A stretch of DNA of 64,000 nucleotides, taken from positions 1 through 64,000 of the forward strand of contig CAKSWG010000003.1 in NCBI GenBank assembly GCA_934511465.1, in the 5' to 3' direction. The notes under the pieces are model-generated. The model had not been told where the DNA came from. It saw nothing but the letters and a program-made list of their open reading frames with translations, and ran no database searches. A program made the position numbers and the translations under genes. Positions 19,657-27,867 of the stretch are shown one piece after another. Within the stretch, counting starts at the first letter, position 1. Each line of letters begins with the position of its first letter. The stretch comes from an uncultured Faecalibacterium sp. Its GTDB lineage: Bacteria; Bacillota; Clostridia; Oscillospirales; Ruminococcaceae.

Positions 19657-20018
19657 AACGATTTGAATGGTCTCCGCTTCGCTCTGACCATTTTTCAGTG
19701 GAACCTCTATTGATATTTCGCGTTTGTCGCGGCCTGCGGGCCGCGACAAACGCATTTTCACAGAAGGGGCCGCTTCCGTTCGTTAACAGCTTTTCTCCGT
19801 GAAAAAGTGGTTCAGAAACGCCCGCAGACGTTTCTGAACCACAAATATAAAAACATTTTTTCCGCTGAAGATGGCTAGCAACGACGACGACCGCCGCCAG
19901 CGGCGGAAACAGGGAGGAGTTGTTGGGGCAGCGGCCAGCAAGACGCGAGTGCCGCCCAAGGCACGATGCGGATGCTGGGTGCCGCAACCCGTAAGACGCG
20001 GAGGGCATTTCAAATCGT
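19657..20018. repeat. Family A palindromic element, copy 3 (with an inserted segment)
   Basis: Left end AACGATTTGAATGGTC, right end GCGGAGGGCATTTCAAATCG. Left hairpin 19720-19753: stem GCGTTTGTCGCGGCC, loop TGCG, then ATTTTCACAG. Right hairpin 19807-19842: outer stem GTGGTTCAGAAACG, apex CCGCAG. Between ATGGC (ends 19875) and GCGGAG (starts 19998), other copies have only about nine bases; here there are about 120. That extra segment has its own palindrome, CCGCCGCCAGCGGCGG (19891-19906). Confidence 0.78.
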
Positions 20019-20025
20019 CCCACAC

Positions 20026-20069
20026 AACAAGGGGCTGCTACACCAAACTCAGTGCAGCAGCCCCTTGTT
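20026..20069. terminator. Terminator hairpin after the SGNH hydrolase gene
   Basis: AACAAGGGGCTGCT pairs with AGCAGCCCCTTGTT. T-rich flanks occur on both sides, the better run on the plus strand (TTCTTTTT), so it may act in both directions. Confidence 0.7.
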
Positions 20070-20073
20070 CTTT

Positions 20074-20976
20074 TTACTCTGCTGTATGGCTGCACAGGTA
20101 GTCCGTCCATGCGGCATAACCAGCGGGCTTGAGGTGGTAGCCGTCCGGCTGGGCGTAGCTCTCGATCAGGTCGCCGTTCTCATCGGCCAGCACTTCCCAC
20201 AGGTTGAGGAAATAGCAATTTTTTTCCAGCGCAATGGCCGCCAGCTCGTTGTTGATCTGGCACAGGCGGTCGCGGTTCAGCCCCTCGTGGCCGGACTTCT
20301 GGCATACCTCTGGCCGCACCGGCGTAATGGACTGCACATAGATCTTGGTGTTCGGCAGCGTCTGGCTCAGCATATCCAGCATCAGCCGGTAATAGGTCAA
20401 AAAGCTGGTGTAGTCGGCGTCGCGGCCCAGCACATTGGTGCCCAGCAGCACATAAATGGCCCGGGGCTGCTGGGCAGTCAGGGCTTCCAGCGGCACCTCA
20501 GCCACGCCATCGGCACGCTTGCAGGTGGTGCCATTGACGATCACGTTCGGCCCAACACCCTTATATGCGCAAAACATGGCATTGGGTATTCCTTCTTCGT
20601 ACAGCTGCATGCCCTGCGTCAGGCTGTCACCCACAAAGCTCACGTCACTGAACCATTCTTTGCCAACGGACGCCGTGCTTTTGGGCAGCGCTGCCATGCG
20701 GAAATCCAGCGCTGTGGCCGTGCTGTTTGGCAACGGCTGCACACTGAGCTGCCGCGCCACCACATACGTGGAGGTGTTCCAGCTGTTATCCTGCGTTACC
20801 TCCTGCAAGATGGTGTTCTGCCCCATGCCAGAAGGCACCTGCTCGCGGTGCAGGCTCTTCCACAGCACCCCGATGGCCCCCACCAGCAGCAGCAAAAGCA
20901 AAAGCCCTGCCGCCATAAACCGCCTGCGCCAGCGCTTGCGCAGCACACGCCGCCGGTATTCCTGATAGTCTGCCAT
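20074..20976 (-). CDS. Membrane-anchored SGNH/GDSL hydrolase
   Basis: A 300-residue protein with a basic N-terminus, one membrane helix (about residues 20-39) and an extracytoplasmic SGNH hydrolase domain. Catalytic blocks are visible: FVGDSLTQG (nucleophile Ser118), LLGTNV (block III Asn) and QPDGYHLKPAGY (Asp-x-x-His). Such proteins deacylate cell-wall polymers or lipids; the substrate is unknown. The ATG at 20976 follows AGCGAGGGA, with a promoter 50-80 bases upstream. Alone between two unrelated transcription units. Confidence 0.87.
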   Translation of the reverse strand: MADYQEYRRRVLRKRWRRRFMAAGLLLLLLLVGAIGVLWKSLHREQVPSGMGQNTILQEVTQDNSWNTSTYVVARQLSVQPLPNSTATALDFRMAALPKSTASVGKEWFSDVSFVGDSLTQGMQLYEEGIPNAMFCAYKGVGPNVIVNGTTCKRADGVAEVPLEALTAQQPRAIYVLLGTNVLGRDADYTSFLTYYRLMLDMLSQTLPNTKIYVQSITPVRPEVCQKSGHEGLNRDRLCQINNELAAIALEKNCYFLNLWEVLADENGDLIESYAQPDGYHLKPAGYAAWTDYLCSHTAE

Positions 20977-21026
20977 GCCGTTTCCCTCGCTTTTTACGCC
21001 GGCTGCCTGCCGGACCTTTTGTATCT

Positions 21027-21054
21027 AGTATACCATATCTGTGCATTCCGGCAA
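21027..21054 (-). promoter_or_regulatory. Promoter of the SGNH hydrolase gene
   Basis: On the minus strand: TTGCCG (21054-21049), a 16-base spacer, then TATACT (21032-21027). Confidence 0.6.
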
Positions 21055-21150
21055 GCCCCGTTTTCTGCCAGAGTGCCTAAAAACACAGATTCTTTTACGT
21101 GCAGGAATGCCATTGTGCGCAAAAAGTCCGCCTTTTACCCGGCCAAATGC

Positions 21151-21180
21151 TTGCATCTGATACAGCATCTGTGTTATACT
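21151..21180 (+). promoter_or_regulatory. Promoter of the 94-residue orphan gene
   Basis: TTGCAT (21151-21156), an 18-base spacer, then TATACT (21175-21180), about 34 bases upstream of the start codon. Confidence 0.6.
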
Positions 21181-21213
21181 GAACTGAACTACTACGATAG
21201 GGAGGCTTTTACG

Positions 21214-21498
21214 ATGGCATTCACCCCGAAACTGACTTATAAAGGCAAGCCCCTCGTCCGCAAGGACAATGAGCTGTATTACGGCAATATGACCGACCCA
21301 TACGTGCTCTATTTGCAGATCATGACCACCAAGCCCATGGGCGAACAGCAGGTTGCCGATAAGGTGCATCTGATGCTGCTTTCCACCGATACCACCAAGG
21401 CTCCGCAGGAGCGCGTGATGCGTCAGACCACCAAGATCGGCCTGTACAACGCATTGGATATCGGCAGTATCTGGCTGCAAAAGGCAAACGCACAGTAA
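21214..21498 (+). CDS. Conserved-looking small cytoplasmic protein, unrecognised
   Basis: A 94-residue soluble protein without signal peptide, membrane segment, cysteines or a motif I can name. The sequence is balanced, with charged and aliphatic residues in a regular pattern (LTYKGKPLVRKDNELYYG, MGEQQVADKVHLMLL, QTTKIGLYNALDIGSIWL), compatible with a compact alpha/beta fold. A strong ribosome site (AGGGAGG) precedes the ATG, and the gene has its own promoter and terminator, so it is very likely real and well expressed. Neighbours give no hint of function. The long upstream extension of the frame through the SGNH gene is rejected. Confidence 0.8.
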   Translation: MAFTPKLTYKGKPLVRKDNELYYGNMTDPYVLYLQIMTTKPMGEQQVADKVHLMLLSTDTTKAPQERVMRQTTKIGLYNALDIGSIWLQKANAQ

Positions 21499-21500
21499 AC

Positions 21501-21538
21501 AAAAAGCTGTTGCACGGCATGTGCAGCAGCTTTTTTGT
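21501..21538 (+). terminator. Terminator of the 94-residue orphan gene
   Basis: AAAAAGCTGTTGCAC pairs with GTGCAGCAGCTTTTT around GGCAT, followed by T residues; directly after the stop codon. Confidence 0.85.
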
Positions 21539-21559
21539 TTGTCTTCCGCGGCAGGATTT

Positions 21560-22144
21560 TTACTCTTCGGTCACTTCAAAATCCAGCGGCTTGCCGCAGT
21601 TCGGGCACTTGGGTGCACCGTCCAACAGTTCATCTTCCTCAAACACAGAGGTCGTGCCGCACTCCGGACAGGTCACTTCGTACTGCACAGGGCCATCCTC
21701 GGCATCCTCTTCGCCGCCCTCAAGGGCAACTTCAAAGGTCACGCCGCAATGAGCGCAGTTGGCCTCACCCGCATCCAGATCATCCTCGCTGACGTAAACG
21801 GTCTCGCCGCAGTTGGGGCAGGCCACCTCGTAGAACGGCTCGCTGGCGATATCGTCATCGTTTGCGTCGTCGTCTGCTTCGGTATCTTCCTCTTCGGGCT
21901 CCTCGTCCGTCTCTTCGTCGTCCTCCTCGTACAGATCTGCTTCCAGATCTTCCAGCTCATCGCTCAGGTCGTTGATCTGGTCGTAGGCGCGGGAAAGATC
22001 TTCGTCCACGCTCTCGATGACCTCAGCCATTTCACCCAGCAGTGCGCTCATGGCTTTGATGATCTTGCCCTCTTTGGTGGTATCATCAATGCCCAGACCA
22101 TCGACCAGACCCTGCAGATAAGCTGCCTTTTTGTTCAGTTCCAT
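21560..22144 (-). CDS. Acidic zinc-ribbon protein (CD1247-type N-terminus)
   Basis: A 194-residue cytoplasmic protein. Residues 1-70 form a helical domain (MELNKKAAYLQGLVDGLGID...) of the type named after Clostridioides CD1247. A highly acidic linker (about residues 73-100) follows, then two zinc-ribbon units: CPNCG...CAHCG and CPECG...CPNCG. Four Cys pairs imply two zinc sites. The role is unknown; the acidic linker and ribbons suggest a protein- or nucleic-acid-binding adaptor. GGAGGG precedes the ATG. It lies downstream of efp beyond a terminator. Confidence 0.8.
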   Translation of the reverse strand: MELNKKAAYLQGLVDGLGIDDTTKEGKIIKAMSALLGEMAEVIESVDEDLSRAYDQINDLSDELEDLEADLYEEDDEETDEEPEEEDTEADDDANDDDIASEPFYEVACPNCGETVYVSEDDLDAGEANCAHCGVTFEVALEGGEEDAEDGPVQYEVTCPECGTTSVFEEDELLDGAPKCPNCGKPLDFEVTEE

Positions 22145-22181
22145 ACGAATGCCCTCCTTAAAATGAGAAAAATCGGAGTTT

Positions 22182-22218
22182 TAAAAAACCGGGCAGACGG
22201 TTGCCCGCAGCCCGGTTT
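22182..22218 (-). terminator. Rho-independent terminator of efp
   Basis: On the minus strand AAACCGGGC pairs with GCCCGGTTT, followed by TTTAAAA, 14 bases after the efp stop. The downstream gene would need read-through or its own promoter. Confidence 0.8.
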
Positions 22219-22231
22219 GGCGTTAAAAGGA

Positions 22232-22789
22232 TCAGACGCGCTCCATATACTCGCCGGTGCGGGTATCGATGCGGATGTGGTCGCCCTCGTTGATGAACAG
22301 AGGCACACGGATCTCAGCACCGGTCTCGACGGTAGCGGGCTTCAGGGTGTTGGTGGCAGTGTTGCCCTTGACACCCGGCTCGGTCTGGGTGACTTCCAGC
22401 TCGATGAAGTTGGGGATCTCGACGCTGAACACCTTGCCCTTGTAGCTCAGCAGCTTGCACAGCTCGTTCTCCTTGCAGAACTTGAAGTTATCGGGCACAT
22501 CGGCTGCGTTGACAGGGATGTCATCGTAGGTCTCGTTGTCCATGAAGTGGTACAGATCGCCATCCTCGTAGCTATAGGTCACGTCCTTGCGCTCGATGAA
22601 AGCCTGCGGGAACTTTGCGGTCGGGTTGTAGCTGGTCTCAACCACAGAGCCGGTGATCACGTTCTTGGTCTTGGTACGGACAAAGGCAGCGCCCTTGCCG
22701 GGCTTCACGTGCTGGAACTCAACGACCTGAAGAACCTGGCCGTCCTGCTCAAAGGTCACGCCATTGCGAAACTCGCCTGCAGAAATCAT
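22232..22789 (-). CDS. efp: Elongation factor P
   Basis: A 185-residue three-domain translation factor that relieves ribosome stalling at polyproline stretches by binding between the P and E sites. The N-terminal KOW-like domain ends in the loop [10 protein letters not shown], whose Lys (about residue 32) is the usual tip residue; no PoxA/EpmA-type modification gene is visible here. OB-fold blocks ([37 protein letters not shown]) are canonical. GGAGGAA precedes the ATG at 22789. Confidence 0.97.
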   Translation of the reverse strand: MISAGEFRNGVTFEQDGQVLQVVEFQHVKPGKGAAFVRTKTKNVITGSVVETSYNPTAKFPQAFIERKDVTYSYEDGDLYHFMDNETYDDIPVNAADVPDNFKFCKENELCKLLSYKGKVFSVEIPNFIELEVTQTEPGVKGNTATNTLKPATVETGAEIRVPLFINEGDHIRIDTRTGEYMERV

Positions 22790-22840
22790 AGGAATTCCTC
22801 CATTAGTTTAATCTCAAATGCTTAACGCATATCTCTATTT

Positions 22841-22869
22841 ATTTTACCCAATCCCATGTCATTTGGCAA
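22841..22869 (-). promoter_or_regulatory. Sigma-A-type promoter of efp
   Basis: On the minus strand: TTGCCA (22869-22864), a 17-base spacer, then TAAAAT (22846-22841). Confidence 0.72.
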
Positions 22870-22907
22870 GGGGTTTCGGCAAAAAAGACGATGAAAATAC
22901 AATTTTT

Positions 22908-23774
22908 TTATAAATCACACGCTGTACGGTACATCCGCTGCATGGCCCCGGCATCCTCAGCCTGCGTGCCCGCGCTCTCGCAGATGATCACAGGGCTGAG
23001 CCCGCGCTCGGCCAACAGCTCCATCAGCGGCTGCGGTTCCGGGCCGAACTGCGTCTCGGCAAAGGTCCAGTGGCGCTTTTCGCCGCCGGCTGAATACTCG
23101 ATGCGGGAAAAATGCACATGGAACCGCTGCGCCCGCTCATCGCCCAGTTTCTGCGCCATGCGGTCGAGAATTGCGGCATAATCGGCTTTGGTCCGGATGC
23201 CGCCCAGAGTGCGGGCGTTCAGGTGGCCGAAGTCGATGCAGGGGGTGATGCGCCTGTCCACCGCACACAAAGCCAGCACCTCATCCAGCGTGCCCAGCTG
23301 GCCGATCTTGCCCATGGTCTCCGGGCAGAGGGTCATATCGGCAAAGCCCGCTTCGTCCAGTGCATCCACGGCCCGGCGCATGGTGTCCAGCGCCTTTTCG
23401 AGAGCCGCTTCCCGGCTCTGCCTGCCGCAGCTGCCGGAGTGGAAGATGATGCGCCTGCCGCCCAGCGCCCTGCACACCGCCGCGCTTTGCAGCAGATACT
23501 GGATGCTGTTGAGCCGCTTGTCCTCTTCCAGACTGGACATGCTGATATAATACGGTGCGTGCACACTGAACAGGATATCTTTCGGCTGGGCCAATGCGGC
23601 CATTTTTGCAGCCTTGTCCAGCCCAAGGCGCACGCCGCGCCCGCACTGGTACTCAAAAGCGTTCAGGCCCATTTTTGCGGTGTACTCCGGCACGTCCAGA
23701 CTGGTTTTGTACCCTTGGGCGGCAAAGCTGTCGCTGGTGCCTGCGGTGCCGAACCGAATTTTCCACTCGCTCAC
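22908..23774 (-). CDS. TIM-barrel protein of the AP endonuclease 2 / endonuclease IV superfamily
   Basis: A 288-residue TIM barrel resembling endonuclease IV. Likely metal ligands sit in FHSGSCG, LCPETMGKIGQLG (the Glu of the ENTAGQG position), CIDFGHLNA and RFHVHFSRIEY. It could be a genuine AP endonuclease or a sugar isomerase-like relative; retention of several Nfo-like metal positions favours DNA repair without proving it. Start: GTG at 23774, overlapping the yqeG stop as GTGA, with GGGGAGG 12 bases upstream. The overlap implies translational coupling to yqeG. Confidence 0.78.
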   Translation of the reverse strand: MSEWKIRFGTAGTSDSFAAQGYKTSLDVPEYTAKMGLNAFEYQCGRGVRLGLDKAAKMAALAQPKDILFSVHAPYYISMSSLEEDKRLNSIQYLLQSAAVCRALGGRRIIFHSGSCGRQSREAALEKALDTMRRAVDALDEAGFADMTLCPETMGKIGQLGTLDEVLALCAVDRRITPCIDFGHLNARTLGGIRTKADYAAILDRMAQKLGDERAQRFHVHFSRIEYSAGGEKRHWTFAETQFGPEPQPLMELLAERGLSPVIICESAGTQAEDAGAMQRMYRTACDL

Positions 23775-24274
23775 AGGGTCTTGCCTCCCCGGTCGTAGTA
23801 TTCCTGCCAGTGGCGCTTTTCCCATTTGCGCTTGAGGATGACCTGCGCACCGAGGTCCGGGCCGCGGGGCACCACCATCAGGCCCGGGATGCCGTACAGC
23901 GCAGCCGCCATGCGGTCGGCATAGAGCTGGTCGCCCACCATCGCCATCTGGCGGCGCTTCACGCCCATGCGGTGCTGTGCCGCCATCAGCGCAAAGGGCA
24001 GCGGCTTTGCGGAACGGTACAGGTAGGCAAGACCCAGCTTTTGCGCAAAGGGACGCACCCGCTTTTCCGCCCCGTTGGACACGATGGTGAGCCTGACGCC
24101 CGCCCTGCGCATAGTGTCCAGCCACCCGGCCACTTCTTCCGGCAGCTCCTGACTGCGGTCGGCAGTGAGGGTGTTATCGATATCCAGCACCAGCGCAGTG
24201 ATGCCTTTTGCCGCCAGCCATTCCGGCGTGATGTGGGTAACATCCTTAAAAACATATTCGGGGGTGATGAGCAT
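23771..24274 (-). CDS. yqeG: YqeG-family HAD phosphatase
   Basis: A 167-residue HAD IIIA-type phosphatase. Motif I is LVLDIDNTL, motif II the Ser/Asn of LTIVSNGAEKRV, the Lys lies near SAKPLPFAL, and motif IV is MVGDQLYADRMAA. The family is widespread in Firmicutes; substrate is unsettled. AGGGAGAA precedes the ATG at 24274. Coupled by a four-base overlap to the TIM-barrel gene. Confidence 0.9.
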   Translation of the reverse strand: MLITPEYVFKDVTHITPEWLAAKGITALVLDIDNTLTADRSQELPEEVAGWLDTMRRAGVRLTIVSNGAEKRVRPFAQKLGLAYLYRSAKPLPFALMAAQHRMGVKRRQMAMVGDQLYADRMAAALYGIPGLMVVPRGPDLGAQVILKRKWEKRHWQEYYDRGGKTL

Positions 24275-24296
24275 AGTATTTCTCCCTGCAATGAAA

Positions 24297-24326
24297 ATAG
24301 GGGAGCCTGCAATACAGGCTCCCCTA
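24297..24326 (-). terminator. Terminator between rpsU and yqeG
   Basis: TAGGGGAGCCTG pairs with CAGGCTCCCCTA. On the minus strand it is followed by TTTTCATT, so it would end the rpsU transcript before yqeG. Confidence 0.7.
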
Positions 24327-24382
24327 CATCGGCGTTAGCAACGCGTATGAAATCTAAAGCAACAGCGATTTCAAGCGATCAA

Positions 24383-24559
24383 TTACTTGAACTTGCGCTT
24401 GCGGGCTGCTTCGGACTTCTTCTTGCGCTTGACAGACGGCTTCTCGTAAGCCTCGCGCTTACGGACCTCTGCGAGCACACCGCTGCGAGCAGTGCTGCGC
24501 TTGAAGCGACGCAGTGCGCTTTCCAGCGACTCGCCCTCTTTAACACGAATTTCCGACAT
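24383..24559 (-). CDS. rpsU: Ribosomal protein bS21
   Basis: A 58-residue ribosomal protein S21. Translation on the minus strand from ATG 24559 gives [20 protein letters not shown] and ends RKRKFK, very basic throughout, exactly the size and composition of bS21. GGAGGG lies eight bases upstream. A sigma-A promoter is 60-90 bases upstream and a terminator follows the stop. bS21 sits at the 30S platform near the mRNA exit and assists initiation. Confidence 0.96.
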   Translation of the reverse strand: MSEIRVKEGESLESALRRFKRSTARSGVLAEVRKREAYEKPSVKRKKKSEAARKRKFK

Positions 24560-24622
24560 CTTATTCCCTCCCTTGGACCGTGAGGCAGGAATTTCGTTGT
24601 TACATGGTAACTAACAGTAGAC

Positions 24623-24651
24623 AGTATAGCGCATTTTCTCCGGTTCGTCAA
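24623..24651 (-). promoter_or_regulatory. Sigma-A-type promoter of rpsU
   Basis: On the minus strand: TTGACG (24651-24646), a 17-base spacer, then TATACT (24628-24623). I see nothing else identifiable between here and the leuS stop at 24780. Confidence 0.78.
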
Positions 24652-24779
24652 CCTTTTTTTGAAAGTTTTTTGCCCAAAACTTTTAAATTATTTTGAACAG
24701 ACGCTCCCGGGTGTTCTGTGTGCCGGTCCGCCTCTGCGGGTAGTTGTATATCCAGCCTTGCGGCGGGGTATCTTGCGGT

Positions 24780-27329
24780 TCAGCCCTTGACGGCCAGATT
24801 GACCAGACGGCCCTTGACGTAGATCTCCTTCACCAGCTGCTTGCCTTCCAGCGCGGCGGCAACAGCGGGGTCAGCCTTGGCGGCGGCGATGGCGGCAGCA
24901 GCATCGATGTCGGCTGCTACCTTCAGGCGGGCCTTCACCTTGCCGTTCACCTGCACGGCGATCTCCACCGTGCTCTCCACGCACTTGGCTTCCTCGTACT
25001 TAGGCCAAGGATAGTAAGCCAGCTGCTCAGCATGGCTGTGGCCCAGCTTCTCCCACAGCTCCTCGGTCATGTGGGGAGCAAACGGGTTCAGCAGCTGAAC
25101 CACGGTCTCCAGCTCAGCTTTGGTGGCGCCGCCGTTGTCGTACAGGGCGTTCACCAGCGTCATGAGCTGTGCAATGGCGGTGTTCATCTTCAGGCCCTCG
25201 ATGTCTGCGCCCACCTTCTTGATGGTCTGGTGCATCAGGGTCTCCAGCTGCGGGCGGTAGCCCTCGCCTTCCACCAGCTTGTCGCTCAGCGCCCACACGC
25301 GGTCGAGGAAGCGGTTGCAGCCTGCGATGGCAGAAGTCTGCCACGGTGCAGCCTGCTCGAAGTCGCCCATGAACATCTCGTACAGACGCATGGTGTCGGC
25401 ACCGTACTGATCCACCACCTCGTCCGGGTTGATAACGTTGCCCAGAGACTTGGACATCTTGACGATAGGGTGGCGTGCCATCTCGCCGTACTTCTCTTCC
25501 AGAGCTTTCTCAGCGGCCTTCTGGCTGCCGTACTCCTTGAGCAGCTTGTCCTGCTCCTCGGCGGGCAGGTTGACAAAGCTGTGGGGGTTCAGGCCCAGGA
25601 TCATGCCGTGGGCGGTGCGCTTCTGGTAGGGTTCCGGAGAAGGCACTGCGCCGATATCGTACAGGAACTTGTGCCAGAAACGGCTGTACAGCAGGTGCAG
25701 GGTGGTGTGCTCCATGCCGCCGTTGTACCAGTCCACCGGAGACCAGTATTCCAGCGCTTCCTTGGAAGCAATGGCATCCTTGCAGTGGGGGTCCATGTAG
25801 CGCAGGAAGTACCACGAAGAACCGGCCCACTGGGGCATGGTGTCGGTCTCGCGGGTAGCGGGGCCGCCGCAGCACGGGCAGGTGGTCTTGACCCAGTCCT
25901 TGTGGCGGGCCAGCGGAGATTCACCATCCGGACCCGGCTCAAAGTCGGTGATGTCCGGCAGAGTCAGGGGCAGGCTGCTCTCAGGCAGCGGCTGCCAACC
26001 GCACTTTTCACACTTGACCATAGGGATGGGCTCGCCCCAGTAACGCTGACGGCTGAACACCCAGTCGCGCAGCTTGTAGTTGACCTTATCGCGGCCCTTG
26101 CCGTTTGCCTCCAGCCAGTCGATCATCTTTTTCTTTGCATCGGTGACGGACAGGCCGTTCAGGAAGCCGGAGTTGACCAGCGTACCGGTGGCCACATCGG
26201 TGAAAGCGGCTTCGTCCAGATTAGAGGGGGTATTGCCCTTGACCACCTCGATGATGGGCAGGCCGAACTTCTTGGCAAACTCCCAGTCACGGGTATCGTG
26301 AGCGGGCACAGCCATGATGGCACCGGTGCCGTAGGTGGACAGAACATAGTCCGAGATAAAGATGGGGATCTCGGTATCATTGACCGGGTTGATGCCCATG
26401 ACGCCTTCCAGCTTGACGCCGGTCTTTTCCTTGTTCAGCTCGCTGCGCTCAAAGTCGCTCTTGCGGGCTGCCTCGGCCTGATAGGCCTTGACGGCATCGG
26501 CATTCTTGAGGATGCCCTTGTCCAGCCACTCCTTGACCATGGCGTGCTCCGGAGAAACGACCATGTAGGTGGCACCGAACAGGGTGTCGCAGCGGGTGGT
26601 GTACACGGTCAGGGTATCGCCTGCGGTGGTGCCGAAGTTGACTTCTGCGCCGTGGCTGCGGCCGATCCAGTTCTTCTGCTGGGTGGCAACGCGTTCAATG
26701 TAATCCAGACCGTCCAGACCATCGATCAGCTTATCGGCATAAGCGGTGATCTTGAGCATCCACTGGCTCTTGACGCGGTGCACCACCTCGCTGCCGCAGC
26801 GCTCGCACACGCCGTTGACAACTTCCTCGTTGGCCAGCACGCACTTGCAGCCGGTGCACCAGTTGACGTTCATTTCCTTCTTGTAAGCCAGACCATGCTT
26901 ATACAGCTGCAGGAAGATCCACTGGGTCCACTTATAATACTCCGGATCGGTGGTGTTGATCTCGCGGTCCCAGTCAAAGGAGAAGCCCAGAGCCTTCAGC
27001 TGACTGCGGAAGTGATCCACATTGTTCTTGGTGACAATGGCCGGGTGGATGTGGTTCTTCATGGCAAAGTTCTCAGTGGGCAGGCCAAAAGCGTCCCAGC
27101 CCATGGGATACAGCACATTGTAGCCGTTCTGACGGCGCTTGCGGCTGACCACGTCCAGCGCGGTGTAGCTGCGGGGATGGCCTACATGCAGGCCGGCACC
27201 CGACGGATACGGGAACTCGACCAGTGCATAGAACTTGGGTTTTTTGTGGTCGATCTCGACATGGAAGGTCTTTTCGTCCTCCCACACCTTCTGCCACTTG
27301 GCTTCAACTGCCTTGTAATCGTACTTCAT
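24780..27329 (-). CDS. leuS: Leucyl-tRNA synthetase
   Basis: Class I aminoacyl-tRNA synthetase charging tRNA-Leu, 849 residues (bacterial LeuRS are usually about 800-870). The HIGH signature appears as HVGHP (48-52) after YPSGAGL, the KMSKS signature intact in [12 protein letters not shown]. The CP1 editing domain, with its Thr-rich site and a zinc-binding CTGC...CERC module, is present, and the C-terminal domain ends [12 protein letters not shown]. Last gene of the yhbY-nadD-yqeK-LCP-rsfS-leuS series, though gaps near its start may hold a separate promoter. Confidence 0.98.
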   Translation of the reverse strand: MKYDYKAVEAKWQKVWEDEKTFHVEIDHKKPKFYALVEFPYPSGAGLHVGHPRSYTALDVVSRKRRQNGYNVLYPMGWDAFGLPTENFAMKNHIHPAIVTKNNVDHFRSQLKALGFSFDWDREINTTDPEYYKWTQWIFLQLYKHGLAYKKEMNVNWCTGCKCVLANEEVVNGVCERCGSEVVHRVKSQWMLKITAYADKLIDGLDGLDYIERVATQQKNWIGRSHGAEVNFGTTAGDTLTVYTTRCDTLFGATYMVVSPEHAMVKEWLDKGILKNADAVKAYQAEAARKSDFERSELNKEKTGVKLEGVMGINPVNDTEIPIFISDYVLSTYGTGAIMAVPAHDTRDWEFAKKFGLPIIEVVKGNTPSNLDEAAFTDVATGTLVNSGFLNGLSVTDAKKKMIDWLEANGKGRDKVNYKLRDWVFSRQRYWGEPIPMVKCEKCGWQPLPESSLPLTLPDITDFEPGPDGESPLARHKDWVKTTCPCCGGPATRETDTMPQWAGSSWYFLRYMDPHCKDAIASKEALEYWSPVDWYNGGMEHTTLHLLYSRFWHKFLYDIGAVPSPEPYQKRTAHGMILGLNPHSFVNLPAEEQDKLLKEYGSQKAAEKALEEKYGEMARHPIVKMSKSLGNVINPDEVVDQYGADTMRLYEMFMGDFEQAAPWQTSAIAGCNRFLDRVWALSDKLVEGEGYRPQLETLMHQTIKKVGADIEGLKMNTAIAQLMTLVNALYDNGGATKAELETVVQLLNPFAPHMTEELWEKLGHSHAEQLAYYPWPKYEEAKCVESTVEIAVQVNGKVKARLKVAADIDAAAAIAAAKADPAVAAALEGKQLVKEIYVKGRLVNLAVKG

Positions 27330-27427
27330 GTTGTTAATCAGCTCCAGACTTTACTTTTGCAAATACCGTAATTGGAATGATTTTTATGCTACAGGCTGCC
27401 TGCCGCAAAAGGCAGGGCCGATCTGCC

Positions 27428-27811
27428 TTATTCAACAGTGCTATCCGGGGTAAGGTACTCGGAAATATCAATGGGTTCCCCGTCTGCCCACAGGTGCTCC
27501 AGATCGTAATAGGTGCGGGTGTTGGGCACGAATACGTGCACGATGACGTTGGAATAATCCAGCAGCACCCAGTTCTTGGAGTCGTAGCCCTCCGTGCTGT
27601 AGGGCTCCAGACCCTTCTGGGAAAGCTCGTACTCCACCTCGTCGGCCAGAGCCGCCACCTGCGTGGTGGAAGTACCGGAGGCAATGACAAAGTAATCGGT
27701 GAGCACAGTCAGGCTTTCCACCTTGAGCACACGCACATCGTGTGCCTTTTTCTTATCGAGGATCTTTGCGATCTCGATGGCAAGCGCCTTGCTGTCGTTG
27801 AAGTTCTCCAT
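27428..27811 (-). CDS. rsfS: Ribosomal silencing factor RsfS
   Basis: A 127-residue Iojap-family protein that binds uL14 on the 50S subunit and blocks subunit joining during starvation. Characteristic segments are VESLTVLTDYFVIASGTS, the linker ALADEVEYEL, and WVLLDYSNVIVHVFVP near the C-terminus. The ATG at 27811 has GAAAGGA upstream and is preferred to an in-frame start at 27844 that lacks a site. The gene follows the LCP gene by 56 bases, the standard Firmicutes order. Confidence 0.95.
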   Translation of the reverse strand: MENFNDSKALAIEIAKILDKKKAHDVRVLKVESLTVLTDYFVIASGTSTTQVAALADEVEYELSQKGLEPYSTEGYDSKNWVLLDYSNVIVHVFVPNTRTYYDLEHLWADGEPIDISEYLTPDSTVE

Positions 27812-27867
27812 AAGGTTTTTCCTTTCTGTCAAAGGGCTTTCCACAAAGGAAAGCTCCTGTCGGTATT

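Noticed and set aside
19966..21213. Large plus-strand frame fused in front of the 94-residue orphan protein
   Set aside because: It runs antisense through the SGNH hydrolase gene and across two promoters; only the last 94 codons follow a ribosome binding site.
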